From Pseudomonas cedrina subsp. cedrina (GTDB lineage: Bacteria > Pseudomonadota > Gammaproteobacteria > Pseudomonadales > Pseudomonadaceae): a stretch of 64,000 bases of DNA. This document shows, piece by piece, positions 27,213 to 36,839 of this stretch. The stretch spans positions 62,001 to 126,000 of the forward strand of contig NZ_MNPW01000002.1 of NCBI RefSeq assembly GCF_001983175.1. Reading direction: 5' to 3'. Position numbers and translations under genes: made by a program. The notes under the pieces are model-generated. The model saw only the letters and a list, made by a program, of their open reading frames with translations. It searched no databases and was not told the DNA's origin. Position 1 is the stretch's first letter; each line of letters begins with the position of its first letter.

Positions 27213-27677
27213 TCAGAACATCGGCCGAGCCGAAGCAATTGCCACCACCACCAACCCCACAATCAAATTGATCCCCACCAACCTGCGAATCTGCCCCAGC
27301 ACCGCGGCCCCCGCCGGCCAGTCCTCAGCCGCTACCGCATTGCGCAACGCCGGAAGCTTCAATGCCTGGACACGGATAAACAACGCCGTCATCACCAGAT
27401 ACAAACCCATCATCACCTGCACATAACGCGGCGCGGTCTCAAACCCATTGAAGCGCAACTGCAGCAGGCCGATGCCGCTGATCGGCAAAACCGCCACCGC
27501 AACCCACACCCACACGAAAAAACGTTGAAACACATTCGCCCATAGCTTTAGCCGTGCAGGGCCTTCAAGCGCCGCCCCGGCGGCGGGGCGCAGGATCATC
27601 CAGGCGAAAAACATACCGCCGACCCACACCAGGGCGGCCAATACGTGCAGCGTATAAGCGAGGTTGAACACGGTCAT
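27213..27677 (-). CDS. CopD-like integral membrane protein
   Basis: This 154-residue protein has four predicted membrane helices. A conserved His in NLAYTLHVLAALVWVGGM is typical of the CopD/PF05425 domain found in copper resistance and heme or copper transport proteins. It stands alone, without CopC. Copper handling is suggested only by family. It is divergent from dinG, with about 100 bases between them. Confidence 0.78.
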   Translation of the reverse strand: MTVFNLAYTLHVLAALVWVGGMFFAWMILRPAAGAALEGPARLKLWANVFQRFFVWVWVAVAVLPISGIGLLQLRFNGFETAPRYVQVMMGLYLVMTALFIRVQALKLPALRNAVAAEDWPAGAAVLGQIRRLVGINLIVGLVVVAIASARPMF

Positions 27678-27776
27678 TGAAGTACTCCGTTCTGCGCGGG
27701 ATTAATTAGCGGGGTATGATAGCGGCCGATCCGAACCACTGAAAATTTATCCAGCGTTTTTTGCGCCCGACTATCC

Positions 27777-29921
27777 ATGATCAGCACTGAACTCAAAACC
27801 ACGATCCAGGGTGCCTATTCGCGTTTTCTCGAAGCCAAGAGCTTGAAACCGCGCTACGGCCAACGCCTGATGATCGCCGAAGTGGCCAAGGTCCTCGGGG
27901 ATATCGACACCGACGACGAAGGCCGCCGCGAGGGCGAGCCCGCGGTCGTGGCCGTCGAGGCCGGCACCGGTACCGGCAAGACCGTGGCCTATAGCCTGGC
28001 CGCGATCCCGACCGCCAAGGCCGCCGGCAAGCGCCTGGTGATCGCCACCGCCACCGTGGCCCTGCAGGAACAGATTGTCTATAAAGACTTGCCCGACCTC
28101 ATGCGCAACAGCGGCCTGAACTTCACCTTCGCCCTGGCCAAGGGCCGCGGCCGCTACATGTGCCTGTCCAAGCTCGACGTGCTGTTGCAGGAAGGCCATG
28201 CGCAAACCGCCACGGCGTCGCTGTTCGAGGAAGAAGGCTTCAAGATCGAAGTTGATGAAGTCAGCCAGAAGCTGTTCACCAGCATGATCGAGAAACTCGC
28301 CGGCAATAAATGGGACGGCGACCGCGACAGCTGGCCCACCGCCCTGGAAGATGCCGATTGGGCGCGCCTGACCACCGACCACAGCCAGTGCACCAACCGC
28401 CATTGCCCCAACTTCGGCCAATGCGCCTTCTACAAGGCGCGCGAAGGCATGGGCAAGGTCGACGTGATCGTCACCAACCACGACATGGTCCTGGCCGACC
28501 TGGCCCTGGGCGGCGGCGCCGTGCTGCCCGACCCGCGCGACACCCTGTATGTCTTCGACGAAGGCCACCACCTGCCGGACAAGGCCATCGGCCACTTTGC
28601 CCACTACACGCGCCTGCGTTCCACCGCCGACTGGCTGGAAACCACCGCGAAGAACCTTACCAAGCTGCTGGCCCAGCACCCGCTGCCCGGCGACCTGGGC
28701 AAGCTGATCGAACAGGTGCCGGAGCTGGCACGGGAAATCAAGACCCAGCAGCAGTTCATGTTCAGCGCCTGCGAGCAGGTGGCCGACTTCAAGCCCGGTG
28801 AAGACGTCGAGGGCCGTGAGCGGCCACGTCATCGGTTCGTCGGCGGGTTGATCCCCGAGCATATGCGCGAGATGGGCATCGAGTTGAAGAAAGGCTTCTC
28901 ACGCCTGACCGACCTGTTCACCCGTCTCACCGACCTGCTCAAAGAGGGCATGGATGGCGAGGTCAACATCGGCATCGCCAGCAACCAGGCCGAGGAATGG
29001 TACCCGCTGTTCGGCAGCCTGTTGTCCCGCTCCCAGGGCAATTGGGAGCTGTGGACCGCCTTCACCGTCGAAGACCCGGAAGACAACCCGCCCATGGCCC
29101 GCTGGCTGACCCTATCGGAAAGCGGTGCGCTGTTCGACATCGAGGTCAACGCCAGCCCGATCCTGGCGGCGGAAATGCTGCGGCGCAATTTGTGGAACGT
29201 GGCCTATGGCTGCCTGGTGACCTCGGCCACGCTGACGGCCCTGGGCACTTTCGACCGCTTCCGCATGCGTGCCGGCCTGCCGAAAAAAGCCGTCACCGCC
29301 GTGGTGCCGAGCCCGTTCCACCACGCCGACGCAGGCGTACTGCGGGTGCCGGACCTCAAGGCCGACCCACGGGACGCGCCAGCGCACACCGCTGCAATCA
29401 TTCGTGAGCTGCCGGGGTTGGTGGAAGGCTCGCGCGGCACCCTGGTGCTGTTTTCGTCGCGCAAACAGATGCAGGACGTATTCGATGGCCTCGACCGCGA
29501 CTGGCGCAAGCAGGTGTTTATCCAGGGCAACCTGTCCAAGCAGGAAACCCTGAACAAGCACAAGGCGCGCGTCGATGGAGGTGACTCCAGCGTGCTGTTC
29601 GGCCTGGCGAGTTTCGCCGAAGGTGTGGACTTGCCCGGCGCCTACTGCGAACACGTGGTGATTGCCAAGATCCCGTTTTCGGTGCCGGACGATCCGGTCG
29701 AGGCCGCGCTGGCCGAGTGGATCGAAGCGCGGGGCGGCAACCCGTTCATGGAAATCTCGGTGCCGGATGCTTCGTTGAAGCTGGTCCAGGCCTGCGGTCG
29801 TTTGCTGCGCACTGAGGAAGACCGGGGCACCATCACCTTGCTGGACCGCCGTCTGGTCACCCAGCGCTATGGCAAGGCCATCCTCAACGCCTTGCCGCCG
29901 TTCAGGCGCGAAATTTCTTAA
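27777..29921 (+). CDS. dinG: DinG-type ATP-dependent DNA helicase
   Basis: This 714-residue XPD-like superfamily-2 helicase has Walker A EAGTGTGKTVAY, four cysteines for an iron-sulfur cluster (GRYMC, then CTNRHCPNFGQC), motif II VFDEGHHL and motif VI QACGRLLRTEEDRG. DinG unwinds D-loops and RNA-DNA hybrids and is SOS-regulated in E. coli. I do not see a clear LexA box (CTGT-N8-ACAG) before the start. The length and motifs match P. aeruginosa PA1045. Confidence 0.94.
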   Translation: MISTELKTTIQGAYSRFLEAKSLKPRYGQRLMIAEVAKVLGDIDTDDEGRREGEPAVVAVEAGTGTGKTVAYSLAAIPTAKAAGKRLVIATATVALQEQIVYKDLPDLMRNSGLNFTFALAKGRGRYMCLSKLDVLLQEGHAQTATASLFEEEGFKIEVDEVSQKLFTSMIEKLAGNKWDGDRDSWPTALEDADWARLTTDHSQCTNRHCPNFGQCAFYKAREGMGKVDVIVTNHDMVLADLALGGGAVLPDPRDTLYVFDEGHHLPDKAIGHFAHYTRLRSTADWLETTAKNLTKLLAQHPLPGDLGKLIEQVPELAREIKTQQQFMFSACEQVADFKPGEDVEGRERPRHRFVGGLIPEHMREMGIELKKGFSRLTDLFTRLTDLLKEGMDGEVNIGIASNQAEEWYPLFGSLLSRSQGNWELWTAFTVEDPEDNPPMARWLTLSESGALFDIEVNASPILAAEMLRRNLWNVAYGCLVTSATLTALGTFDRFRMRAGLPKKAVTAVVPSPFHHADAGVLRVPDLKADPRDAPAHTAAIIRELPGLVEGSRGTLVLFSSRKQMQDVFDGLDRDWRKQVFIQGNLSKQETLNKHKARVDGGDSSVLFGLASFAEGVDLPGAYCEHVVIAKIPFSVPDDPVEAALAEWIEARGGNPFMEISVPDASLKLVQACGRLLRTEEDRGTITLLDRRLVTQRYGKAILNALPPFRREIS

Positions 29922-30009
29922 GCCACCGTGGGCGAATGCGCCCATTTCGTGGTCTATCTCGATTATGTCATCAGGCCATTTATCGGCCGTCTGGGAGAAC
30001 CTTGTCTGT

Positions 30010-32307
30010 ATGATTCGCACGCTGCCCGCTCTTTTTGCCCTGCTGTTCACCGCGCCGTTGATGGCTGCGCCCGCTGGGCAACAGACCTTGTTCAACTTCG
30101 TCCGGCCTGCCGATGTGGTCAAGGTGGCGACCCAGGACGCCAGCCTGCCGCAATACAATGCCGAACAGACCGCCGAAGGCGAAGTGCTGCGCCGCATCAC
30201 CTTCAGCCCGGCTGCCGAACCGAGCCTGGTGCTCAGCCCGCAAACCGGCACCTGGGACTGGTCCCAGTCGGGGGCCATGAGCCTGCGCATCCAAAGTGCG
30301 ATGGACTGGGCGTTGACCCTCTACGTCAAGGTCCAGAGCGCTGACGGCCGTACCTTGGTCAGCCGCATCGACCTGCCTGCGGGCCCGGCCCAGACCCTGC
30401 TGGTCCCGCTGCAAGCCAACTCGCCGTTGAGCCAGGGCATGAAGGCCGGCCCGCCGATGCCGATCACCGTGGACGGCCAGCGCGTATTGCTGGCCAGCAG
30501 CGCCGGTGAAATCGACCGCAGCCAAGTGGTCTCGGTGACCTTGTCGATGATCAAGCCCAACGCCGCGCAAAGCATTCTGCTGGAGCGCTTTGGCGTGCAG
30601 GACAGCGAGCCGGTATTGAAAGCCGCCTACAGCGAGTTGGTGGACGCCTATGGTCAATCCACCCGCGCGCGCTGGCCGGAAAAAGTCAGCAGTGACGAGC
30701 AACTCAAGGCCGCCGCCGCCAAGGAGCAGCAACAGCTCCAGGCCTGGCTGGCGACGCGGGACAAATCCGCGCTGGACCCGTACGGCGGCTGGAACAAAGG
30801 CCCGGCGTTCGAGGCCAGCGGGTTTTTCCGCACCGAGAAGCGCGACGGGCGCTGGTACCTGGTGACGCCGGACGGGCATCCGTTCTATTCCTTGGGCGTC
30901 AACACCGTGGCGCCGGACAACAGCCAGACTTACGTGGCCGGCCGTGAATGGATGTTTGCCGCGTTGCCCAAGGCGGGCGAGCCTTTCGACAAGTACTACG
31001 GCAGCGGCGACCACCGCACCGGCAACGGCGCGGGTGAGGGCCGCAGCTTTGGCGCCGGCCGTTGGTACGACTTCTATGGCGCCAACCTGCAGCGTACTTA
31101 CGGCGGGGAAGGGTTTGACCAGAAACGCTGGGTCGCCCACACCCTTGATCGCCTGCAGGCCTGGGGTTTCAACACCGTGGGCAACTGGAGTGAACCGGAC
31201 CTGGCCGGCGCCGACCGCGTACCGTACACCTTGCCGTTGTCGATCGTCGGCGACTACGCCAGCATCAGCACCGGCACCGATTGGTGGGGCGGCATGCCCG
31301 ACCCGTTTGACCCACGTTTCGCCATGGCCACCGAGCGCGCCGTGGCTATTGCCGCCCGCGACCATCGCGATGACCCCTGGTTGATCGGCTTCTTTGCCGA
31401 CAACGAACTGGCCTGGGCGGGCCCTGGCGATGCGCCGAAATCCCGCTACGCCCTGGCCTACGGCACCTTGCGCATGACCACCGACGTGCCGGCCAAGCGC
31501 GCGTTCCTCAAGCAACTGCGTGACAAGTACCGTAACGAAGAAGGCTTGTCGAAAGCCTGGGGTATCCAATTGGCCGGCTGGGAACTGATGGAAGACCCGG
31601 GCTTCGAGCCGCCGCTGCCCAACCCCGAACATCCGGAAATCGAAGCTGACTTCAAACATTTCCAGAAGACCTTTGCCGATGCCTATTTCAAGACCATCTC
31701 CGACTCGCTCAAATGGCACGCCCCCAATCAACTGCTGCTGGGCGGCCGTTTTGCGGTAAGCACACCTGAAGCCGTGGCGTCCTGTGCGCAGTATTGCGAT
31801 GTACTGAGCTTCAACATGTACACCCTCAAGCCGCAGGACGGTTACGACTTCGCGGCCTTGCGTGCGTTGGACAAACCGGTGCTGATCACCGAATTCAATT
31901 TCGGCTCCAACGACCGCGGGCCGTTCTGGGGCGGCGTGACGCAGTTGGCCAAGGAAGAAGATCGCGGCGCGGCGTATGCCAACTTCCTCAAGCAGGCCAT
32001 GGCCGAGCCGTCGATTGTCGGCGTGCATTGGTTCCAGTACCTGGACCAACCCGTGACCGGGCGTTTGCTGGATGGCGAGAACGGCCATTTTGGCCTGGTG
32101 GGCATCACCGACCTACCGTTCCAGGGCTTTGTCGACAGCGTGCGCAAGAGCAACCTGGCAGCGGTCGATCAGTTGGGCAAGGAAGCGCAGAAAGCCAAGG
32201 CTGTCGGAGCCGTGCATGAAAGTGAAGGCGGCAAGGCCGGGCACGAAGGCAAAGGCCCGGGGCAGGGCGCCGGGCATGCCGGTGGGCACGCTGGGAATGG
32301 TCATTGA
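30010..32307 (+). CDS. Secreted GH50-like (agarase/beta-galactosidase type) glycoside hydrolase
   Basis: The 765-residue product starts at ATG 30010 with a signal peptide ending TAPLMAAP. An N-terminal beta-sandwich region (about residues 30-200) precedes a TIM barrel containing PDGHPFYSLGVNT, DHRDDPWLIGFFADNEL (likely acid/base Glu in DNE) and VLITEFNFGS (likely nucleophile Glu). This fits clan GH-A, closest to GH50 beta-agarases and related beta-galactosidases. The last 45 residues are low-complexity Gly/His/Lys (GHAGGHAGNGH), which is odd for the family. The substrate is unknown; plant or algal polysaccharide is possible. No SusCD or polysaccharide cluster is nearby. Confidence 0.72.
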   Translation: MIRTLPALFALLFTAPLMAAPAGQQTLFNFVRPADVVKVATQDASLPQYNAEQTAEGEVLRRITFSPAAEPSLVLSPQTGTWDWSQSGAMSLRIQSAMDWALTLYVKVQSADGRTLVSRIDLPAGPAQTLLVPLQANSPLSQGMKAGPPMPITVDGQRVLLASSAGEIDRSQVVSVTLSMIKPNAAQSILLERFGVQDSEPVLKAAYSELVDAYGQSTRARWPEKVSSDEQLKAAAAKEQQQLQAWLATRDKSALDPYGGWNKGPAFEASGFFRTEKRDGRWYLVTPDGHPFYSLGVNTVAPDNSQTYVAGREWMFAALPKAGEPFDKYYGSGDHRTGNGAGEGRSFGAGRWYDFYGANLQRTYGGEGFDQKRWVAHTLDRLQAWGFNTVGNWSEPDLAGADRVPYTLPLSIVGDYASISTGTDWWGGMPDPFDPRFAMATERAVAIAARDHRDDPWLIGFFADNELAWAGPGDAPKSRYALAYGTLRMTTDVPAKRAFLKQLRDKYRNEEGLSKAWGIQLAGWELMEDPGFEPPLPNPEHPEIEADFKHFQKTFADAYFKTISDSLKWHAPNQLLLGGRFAVSTPEAVASCAQYCDVLSFNMYTLKPQDGYDFAALRALDKPVLITEFNFGSNDRGPFWGGVTQLAKEEDRGAAYANFLKQAMAEPSIVGVHWFQYLDQPVTGRLLDGENGHFGLVGITDLPFQGFVDSVRKSNLAAVDQLGKEAQKAKAVGAVHESEGGKAGHEGKGPGQGAGHAGGHAGNGH

Positions 32308-32389
32308 TTGAGGTCTGACGGGTTCCCAAAAGCCACAATGGCTGGAACAATGTCGACCACTTTTTGCTGTGTTTTCCGAGGGTGTTCAG

Positions 32390-33535
32390 GTGCAGATCCA
32401 AGGTCATTACGAACTCCAGTTCGAAGCGGTACGTGAAGCCTTTGCCGCGTTGTTCGATGACCCGCAGGAGCGTGGTGCCGGGCTCTGCATCCAAATCAGC
32501 GGTGAAACTGTCGTCGACCTGTGGGCCGGCACCGCCGACAAGGACGGTCTCGAGGCCTGGCACAGCGATACCATCGTCAACCTGTTCTCCTGCACCAAGA
32601 CCTTTACTGCCGTGACGGCCCTGCAACTGGTGGCCGAAGGCAAATTGCAACTGGACGTACCGGTCGCCCACTATTGGCCAGAGTTCGCCGCCGCTGGCAA
32701 GGAAACCATCACTCTGCGCCAGTTGCTCTGCCACCAGGCCGGGTTGCCGGCGATCCGCGAAATGTTGCCGGTCGAGGCGCTGTACGACTGGCAACTGATG
32801 GTCGATACCCTGGCGGCCGAAGCCCCGTGGTGGACACCGGGCCAGGGCCACGGCTACGAGGCGATCACCTACGGTTGGCTGGTGGGCGAATTGCTGCGTC
32901 GCGCCGATGGGCGCGGGCCGGGAGAGTCCATCGTGGCGCGGGTTGCGCGGCCGTTGGGGCTGGATTTCCATGTGGGCCTGGCGGATGCAGAGTTCTATCG
33001 CGTGGCACATATAGCGCGCAGCAAAGGCAATATGGGCGATGAAGCCGCACAACGTTTATTGCAAGTAATGATGCGCGAACCGGCGGCCATGACGACGCGT
33101 GCATTTGCCAACCCACCGTCCATTCTGACCAGTACTAATAAACCCGAATGGCGGCGCATGCAGCAGCCGGCGGCAAATGGTCACGGCAATGCGCGCAGCC
33201 TGGCGGGTTTTTATAGTGGACTATTGGACGGTAGTTTGCTGGAAGCCGACATGCTTGAGCAGTTGACCCGTGAACACAGTATCGGGCCGGATAAAACGTT
33301 ATTGACCCAAACCCGTTTTGGCTTGGGTTGCATGTTGGACCAGCCCCGGTTGCCCAATGCCACCTTCGGCCTTGGCCCGCGTGCTTTCGGGCATCCTGGC
33401 GCGGGTGGCTCGGTGGGGTTTGCCGACCCTGAGCATGATGTAGCGTTTGGTTTTGTGACTAATACATTGGGGCCTTATGTACTAATGGACCCACGGGCAC
33501 AGAAGTTGGTCGGAATATTGGCCGGTTGTCTGTAA
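32390..33535 (+). CDS. Beta-lactamase-family serine hydrolase (EstB-like esterase)
   Basis: This 381-residue class C beta-lactamase-fold enzyme has the nucleophile motif SxxK in FSCTKTFTAV, a tyrosine motif in YEAITYGWLVGELL and a C-terminal GHPGAGGSVGFADP that replaces KTG. The pattern is that of EstB-type esterases rather than true beta-lactamases. There is no signal peptide, so it is cytoplasmic. GTG 32390 is preferred, with GAGGG 8 bases upstream; GTG 32369 is possible. The P. aeruginosa counterpart sits in the same relative position before the OmpA and pdxH genes. Confidence 0.85.
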   Translation: MQIQGHYELQFEAVREAFAALFDDPQERGAGLCIQISGETVVDLWAGTADKDGLEAWHSDTIVNLFSCTKTFTAVTALQLVAEGKLQLDVPVAHYWPEFAAAGKETITLRQLLCHQAGLPAIREMLPVEALYDWQLMVDTLAAEAPWWTPGQGHGYEAITYGWLVGELLRRADGRGPGESIVARVARPLGLDFHVGLADAEFYRVAHIARSKGNMGDEAAQRLLQVMMREPAAMTTRAFANPPSILTSTNKPEWRRMQQPAANGHGNARSLAGFYSGLLDGSLLEADMLEQLTREHSIGPDKTLLTQTRFGLGCMLDQPRLPNATFGLGPRAFGHPGAGGSVGFADPEHDVAFGFVTNTLGPYVLMDPRAQKLVGILAGCL

Positions 33536-33678
33536 ACCCCTTGCTGTTTCACGTTTTTTTGTTACAAAGGCAACTATAAGAAGACGCTGAACGAAATGAT
33601 GTAACTTTAATGTTCTGTAAGCGTCTGTTTAACGGGTCACCCAGACCCCCGTTTCTTTTCTCATTTTGTGGATACCTC

Positions 33679-34845
33679 ATGTTATCGAACAAGTCCTTGG
33701 CACTGGCGCTATGCCTCACTATTACCGGTTGCGCACAAACTCCACAAAATGATGCCGAGGGCGGGCATTGGTGGTCATTTGGCTCTGACAAGGCCGCCAC
33801 CAAGGACCCAGTGACCCAAGCCGATGCCAAGCCGGATGCCAAGCCCGACGCCAAGCCTGCTGCGGGCGCCAAGCCTGCCGCACCGGTAGCCGCCGCTGCT
33901 GCGCCTGCCCCGGCCCCAGCCGCCAAGGCTGATACCGGCTCCAGCTGGTGGCCGTTCTCCTCCAAGAGCGCCGACGAGAAGGCTGCCGATGCCAAGGCCG
34001 ACCTGAAAGCCGACCTCAAGGCCGCTGAGCCGGCACCCGCCGTCGCCAAGACGGACACCGAAACCCACTGGTGGTGGCCGTTCGAAAGCAAACCCAAGCC
34101 CTTGGCCAAGGTCGACGTGACCAACGTGCCGATGCCCGATCCGAAAATCACCCAGGCCTGGCTGGACGACTATGAGCCACGCCTGCGCGCTGCCATCAAG
34201 GACAGCAACCTGCAGCTGGAACGTCGCGACAACGTGCTCGTCGTGATTGCCCCGGTCGACGGCTCCTACAACCCGAAACGCCCGGCCATGTTGCTGCCGG
34301 TCACCCTGGGCCCGTTCACGCGTGTGGCCAAGGCTGTTGAAGCCGATCCAAAGACCGCCGTATTGGTATTGGGCCACGTTGATGCCACCGGCACCGCCCC
34401 GGCCAGCCAGGCGTTGACCAAGGAACGCGCGCAATCGATCGCCTCGATCTTCAGCCTCAGCGGCCTCAAGCAAGACCGCCTGATGCTGCGCGGCATGGGC
34501 GACCTGATGCCCCGTGCCGCCAACGACAGCAATCAGGGCCGCGCCCTGAACCGTCGTATGGAAATCATGTTCACCCAGCGCTCGACCATGTTGGCCCTGT
34601 TGAGCAAGTACAATTCCGGCAAGACGCCGCCTGTGGCTGAAATGGTTGCCGTGCAGAATGTTCCTGCCCCGACGCCTGCCGCCAAGGCTCCGGCGAAAAA
34701 AGCGGCTGCCAGCAAGGCAACCACCAAGAAAGCCGCTGCCAAGCCTGCCGCCAAAAAGGCCCCGGCCAAGCCTGCCGCCAAGAAGCCGGCTGCGGCCAAA
34801 GCCAAGGCCGACGCGCCGGCCCCGAGTGACCAGGCAAAAAACTGA
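33679..34845 (+). CDS. OmpA-family lipoprotein with Trp-rich repeats and basic tail
   Basis: The 388-residue product starts at ATG 33679 with lipobox ITGC (Cys18). Three short repeats, HWWSFGSDK, SWWPFSSKS and HWWWPFESKP, are separated by Ala/Pro/Asp/Lys linkers rich in DAKPDAKP. A peptidoglycan-binding OmpA C-terminal domain follows (VLVLGHVDATGTAPASQAL and NRRMEIMF). The final 55 residues are a Lys/Ala/Pro tail like histone H1 (KKAAAKPAAKKAP). Localisation is outer membrane with periplasmic domains. The Trp repeats and basic tail are unusual for this family. pdxH follows 27 bases downstream. Confidence 0.85.
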   Translation: MLSNKSLALALCLTITGCAQTPQNDAEGGHWWSFGSDKAATKDPVTQADAKPDAKPDAKPAAGAKPAAPVAAAAAPAPAPAAKADTGSSWWPFSSKSADEKAADAKADLKADLKAAEPAPAVAKTDTETHWWWPFESKPKPLAKVDVTNVPMPDPKITQAWLDDYEPRLRAAIKDSNLQLERRDNVLVVIAPVDGSYNPKRPAMLLPVTLGPFTRVAKAVEADPKTAVLVLGHVDATGTAPASQALTKERAQSIASIFSLSGLKQDRLMLRGMGDLMPRAANDSNQGRALNRRMEIMFTQRSTMLALLSKYNSGKTPPVAEMVAVQNVPAPTPAAKAPAKKAAASKATTKKAAAKPAAKKAPAKPAAKKPAAAKAKADAPAPSDQAKN

Positions 34846-34872
34846 TCCGCTGAACCAGAAGGATAAAGCCGC

Positions 34873-35520
34873 ATGACCCAGGCACTGGCCGATATGCGCC
34901 ATGATTACACACGGGACGGTTTGAGCGAGGCCCAGGCCCCGAGCGAACCGTTTGCCTTGTTCCACCAATGGTTCGGTGATGCGGTGAAAACCGAGCAGCC
35001 TCCGGTGGAAGCCAATGCCATGACCTTGGCCACGGTCGACCACGACGGTCGCCCACACTGCCGCGTCCTGTTGCTCAAGGGCCTGGATGCGCAGGGCTTT
35101 ACCTTCTTTACCAATTACCAGAGTGCCAAGGGCCAACAGCTCGCGGCACGGCCGTTTGCGGCCATGACTTTTTTCTGGCCGACCCTGGAGCGCCAAGTGC
35201 GCATCGAGGGACGGGTGGTCAAGGTCACGCCTGAGGAGTCGGACGCTTACTATCAGGTCCGTCCGCTGGGCAGCCGCCTGGGCGCCTGGGCTTCGCCGCA
35301 GAGCCAGGTCATTCGTGACCGGGAAGAATTGCAGAATCTGCTCAAGGCCACCGAGCAGCGTTTCAGCGACACGCAGCCCGATTGCCCCGAGCATTGGGGG
35401 GGCTATCGTTTGCTGCCCGAGCGCATCGAGTTCTGGCAAGGCCGCGCCAGCCGCCTGCACGATCGCCTGAACTATCGCCTGCAAGGGGCCGATTGGACAC
35501 GTGAGCGCCTGGCGCCCTGA
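34873..35520 (+). CDS. pdxH: Pyridoxamine/pyridoxine 5'-phosphate oxidase
   Basis: This 215-residue FMN-dependent flavoprotein makes pyridoxal 5'-phosphate. Motifs are [10 protein letters not shown] near the N-terminus, [33 protein letters not shown] (FMN phosphate region) and the C-terminal signature around [15 protein letters not shown] and RLHDR. AGAAGGA precedes the ATG at a standard distance. It is probably co-transcribed with the OmpA-like gene. Confidence 0.97.
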   Translation: MTQALADMRHDYTRDGLSEAQAPSEPFALFHQWFGDAVKTEQPPVEANAMTLATVDHDGRPHCRVLLLKGLDAQGFTFFTNYQSAKGQQLAARPFAAMTFFWPTLERQVRIEGRVVKVTPEESDAYYQVRPLGSRLGAWASPQSQVIRDREELQNLLKATEQRFSDTQPDCPEHWGGYRLLPERIEFWQGRASRLHDRLNYRLQGADWTRERLAP

Positions 35521-35783
35521 GCTGCACCTTTCGTCACTTCACTGGAATGATGCCTGCCGAGCCGACGTCTCAATGCGAGAGACTTAGGTTGCAGGCTGCT
35601 GCGCGGCTACAATGAAGAAACAGCTGCTGCATTGCCTGGAACGCGAGCGGGCTACCCGTTGTGGAGTTTTCCGATACTGGCAGTCTGTACTCAGGCTGAA
35701 TGAAAGCAATTTTCTGCGGTGCTTGCCGTGACAGGCGTCAAGCTGCAGCGTTTAATGAACACCTGTCCTTTGGAGTTGATGCT

Positions 35784-36248
35784 ATGCGTAAGTCCGTTTT
35801 ACTGGTTGCCTGCTTTACCACCCTGTCGTTGCTGTTGGGTGGCTGCGCCTCGAGTCTGACCGGCGACTCATACTCCCGTGACGAAGCGCGTCGTGTACAA
35901 ACCGTGCGCATGGGCACCATCGAGTCCCTGCGTCCGGTGAAAATCGAAGGCACCAAGACCCCAATCGGCGGCGCTGCCGGCGCGGTCATCGGCGGCGTTG
36001 GCGGCAGTGCCATCGGCGGTGGCCGTGGCAGCATCGTTACCGCAGTGATCGGCGCTGTCGCCGGCGGCCTGCTGGGTTCGGCCACTGAAGAAGGCCTGAC
36101 CCGCACCCAGGGCGTGGAAATCACCGTTCGCGAAGATGATGGCAGCACCCGTGCCTACGTGCAGGCCGTGCAGGAGAACGAAATCTTCCGCATTGGCGAC
36201 CGTGTGCGCATCATGACCGTTGATGGCACCAGCCGCGTTACTCGTTAA
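35784..36248 (+). CDS. Glycine-zipper outer membrane lipoprotein (SlyB/Pcp family)
   Basis: This 154-residue lipoprotein starts at ATG 35784 with lipobox LLGGC. A glycine-zipper 2TM segment (about residues 70-105: GGAAGAVIGGVGGSAIGG) is followed by a small beta domain (TVREDDGSTRAYVQ). SlyB-like lipoproteins stabilise the outer membrane under stress. The upstream 264 bases (35521-35783) hold the promoter; nothing else was recognised there. A strong terminator follows. Confidence 0.92.
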   Translation: MRKSVLLVACFTTLSLLLGGCASSLTGDSYSRDEARRVQTVRMGTIESLRPVKIEGTKTPIGGAAGAVIGGVGGSAIGGGRGSIVTAVIGAVAGGLLGSATEEGLTRTQGVEITVREDDGSTRAYVQAVQENEIFRIGDRVRIMTVDGTSRVTR

Positions 36249-36263
36249 GCGCAGGGTGTAAAA

Positions 36264-36303
36264 ACAAAACCCCCAACCGGGTGACTGGTTGGGGGTTTTT
36301 GGT
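36264..36303 (+). terminator. Terminator after the SlyB-like gene
   Basis: AACCCCCAACC, a 9-base loop, GGTTGGGGG and TTTTT form a strong intrinsic terminator 20 bases after the stop codon. Confidence 0.93.
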
Positions 36304-36373
36304 TTATGGGGCCAATATTCCAAGGCCGTATTGGGGGCTGAGTATCGGTGATTGAGTTGGGCAAAAAACAGAC

Positions 36374-36409
36374 AATAAAAAACCGCCTTAGTAGGGCGGT
36401 TTTTTATTG
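36374..36409. terminator. Second, bidirectional terminator
   Basis: AAAAAACCGCC, a 6-base loop and GGCGGTTTTTT form a symmetrical intrinsic terminator with A- and T-runs on both sides. No annotated gene ends here on either strand, so it may end an unannotated transcript or a short RNA in 36303-36840. Confidence 0.85.
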
Positions 36410-36442
36410 CAAACCCGATTTTCATCAAGGCTTGCATCCTCA

Positions 36443-36772
36443 AGGACGCAATGACATGGACGGATACTACTGTTGCTTGGCGTTCGCCACAAGATGCGGC
36501 GATGAGCGGTGAGTAACCGTTCTGAAACATTTTTTGTCGGCGCTGGTGGCAAAAACTGGAAATAACTTAAGCGGCAATTTTTGGCGTTCTTCCGCCGTTG
36601 GACATACCTCAACCCACACGCTCAGTTAGTATCGACCCCGTTCTGCGATCGTCATTCTGTATGTCTGCTGGGTATTTACGCAGGATTTGGACCGACCGCC
36701 ACGGGCTAGTAATCCGTGCCGGATTCATGCGGAAGGCCCATTAACCCAGCCGCCTCATAGGACGCAATGACA
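36443..36772. repeat. Direct repeat AGGACGCAATGACA
   Basis: The same 14 bases occur at 36443-36456 and 36759-36772 in an otherwise gene-free interval, 316 bases apart. Chance alone makes a 14-base match in 330 bases unlikely, but the meaning is unknown. No coding feature longer than a few codons with a good ribosome site was found between them. Confidence 0.4.
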
Positions 36773-36839
36773 GCATTCGAAGGCTCACATGTTCCGGTAA
36801 GTGGGCTGGAGGTAAGGCCCAACATTTGGAGGGCCGAGT

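Noticed and set aside
29980..32088. Long minus-strand frame opposite the GH50-like gene (702 codons)
   Set aside because: No ribosome site or recognisable domain; the plus strand has a signal peptide and catalytic motifs.
32390..33535. Class C beta-lactamase (antibiotic resistance) for the serine hydrolase
   Set aside because: No signal peptide and no KTG box; the sequence fits EstB-like esterases.
33775..35484. Minus-strand frame spanning the OmpA-like and pdxH genes
   Set aside because: Low-complexity Gly/Leu-rich product from the antisense of Ala/Lys repeats; it covers two clear genes.
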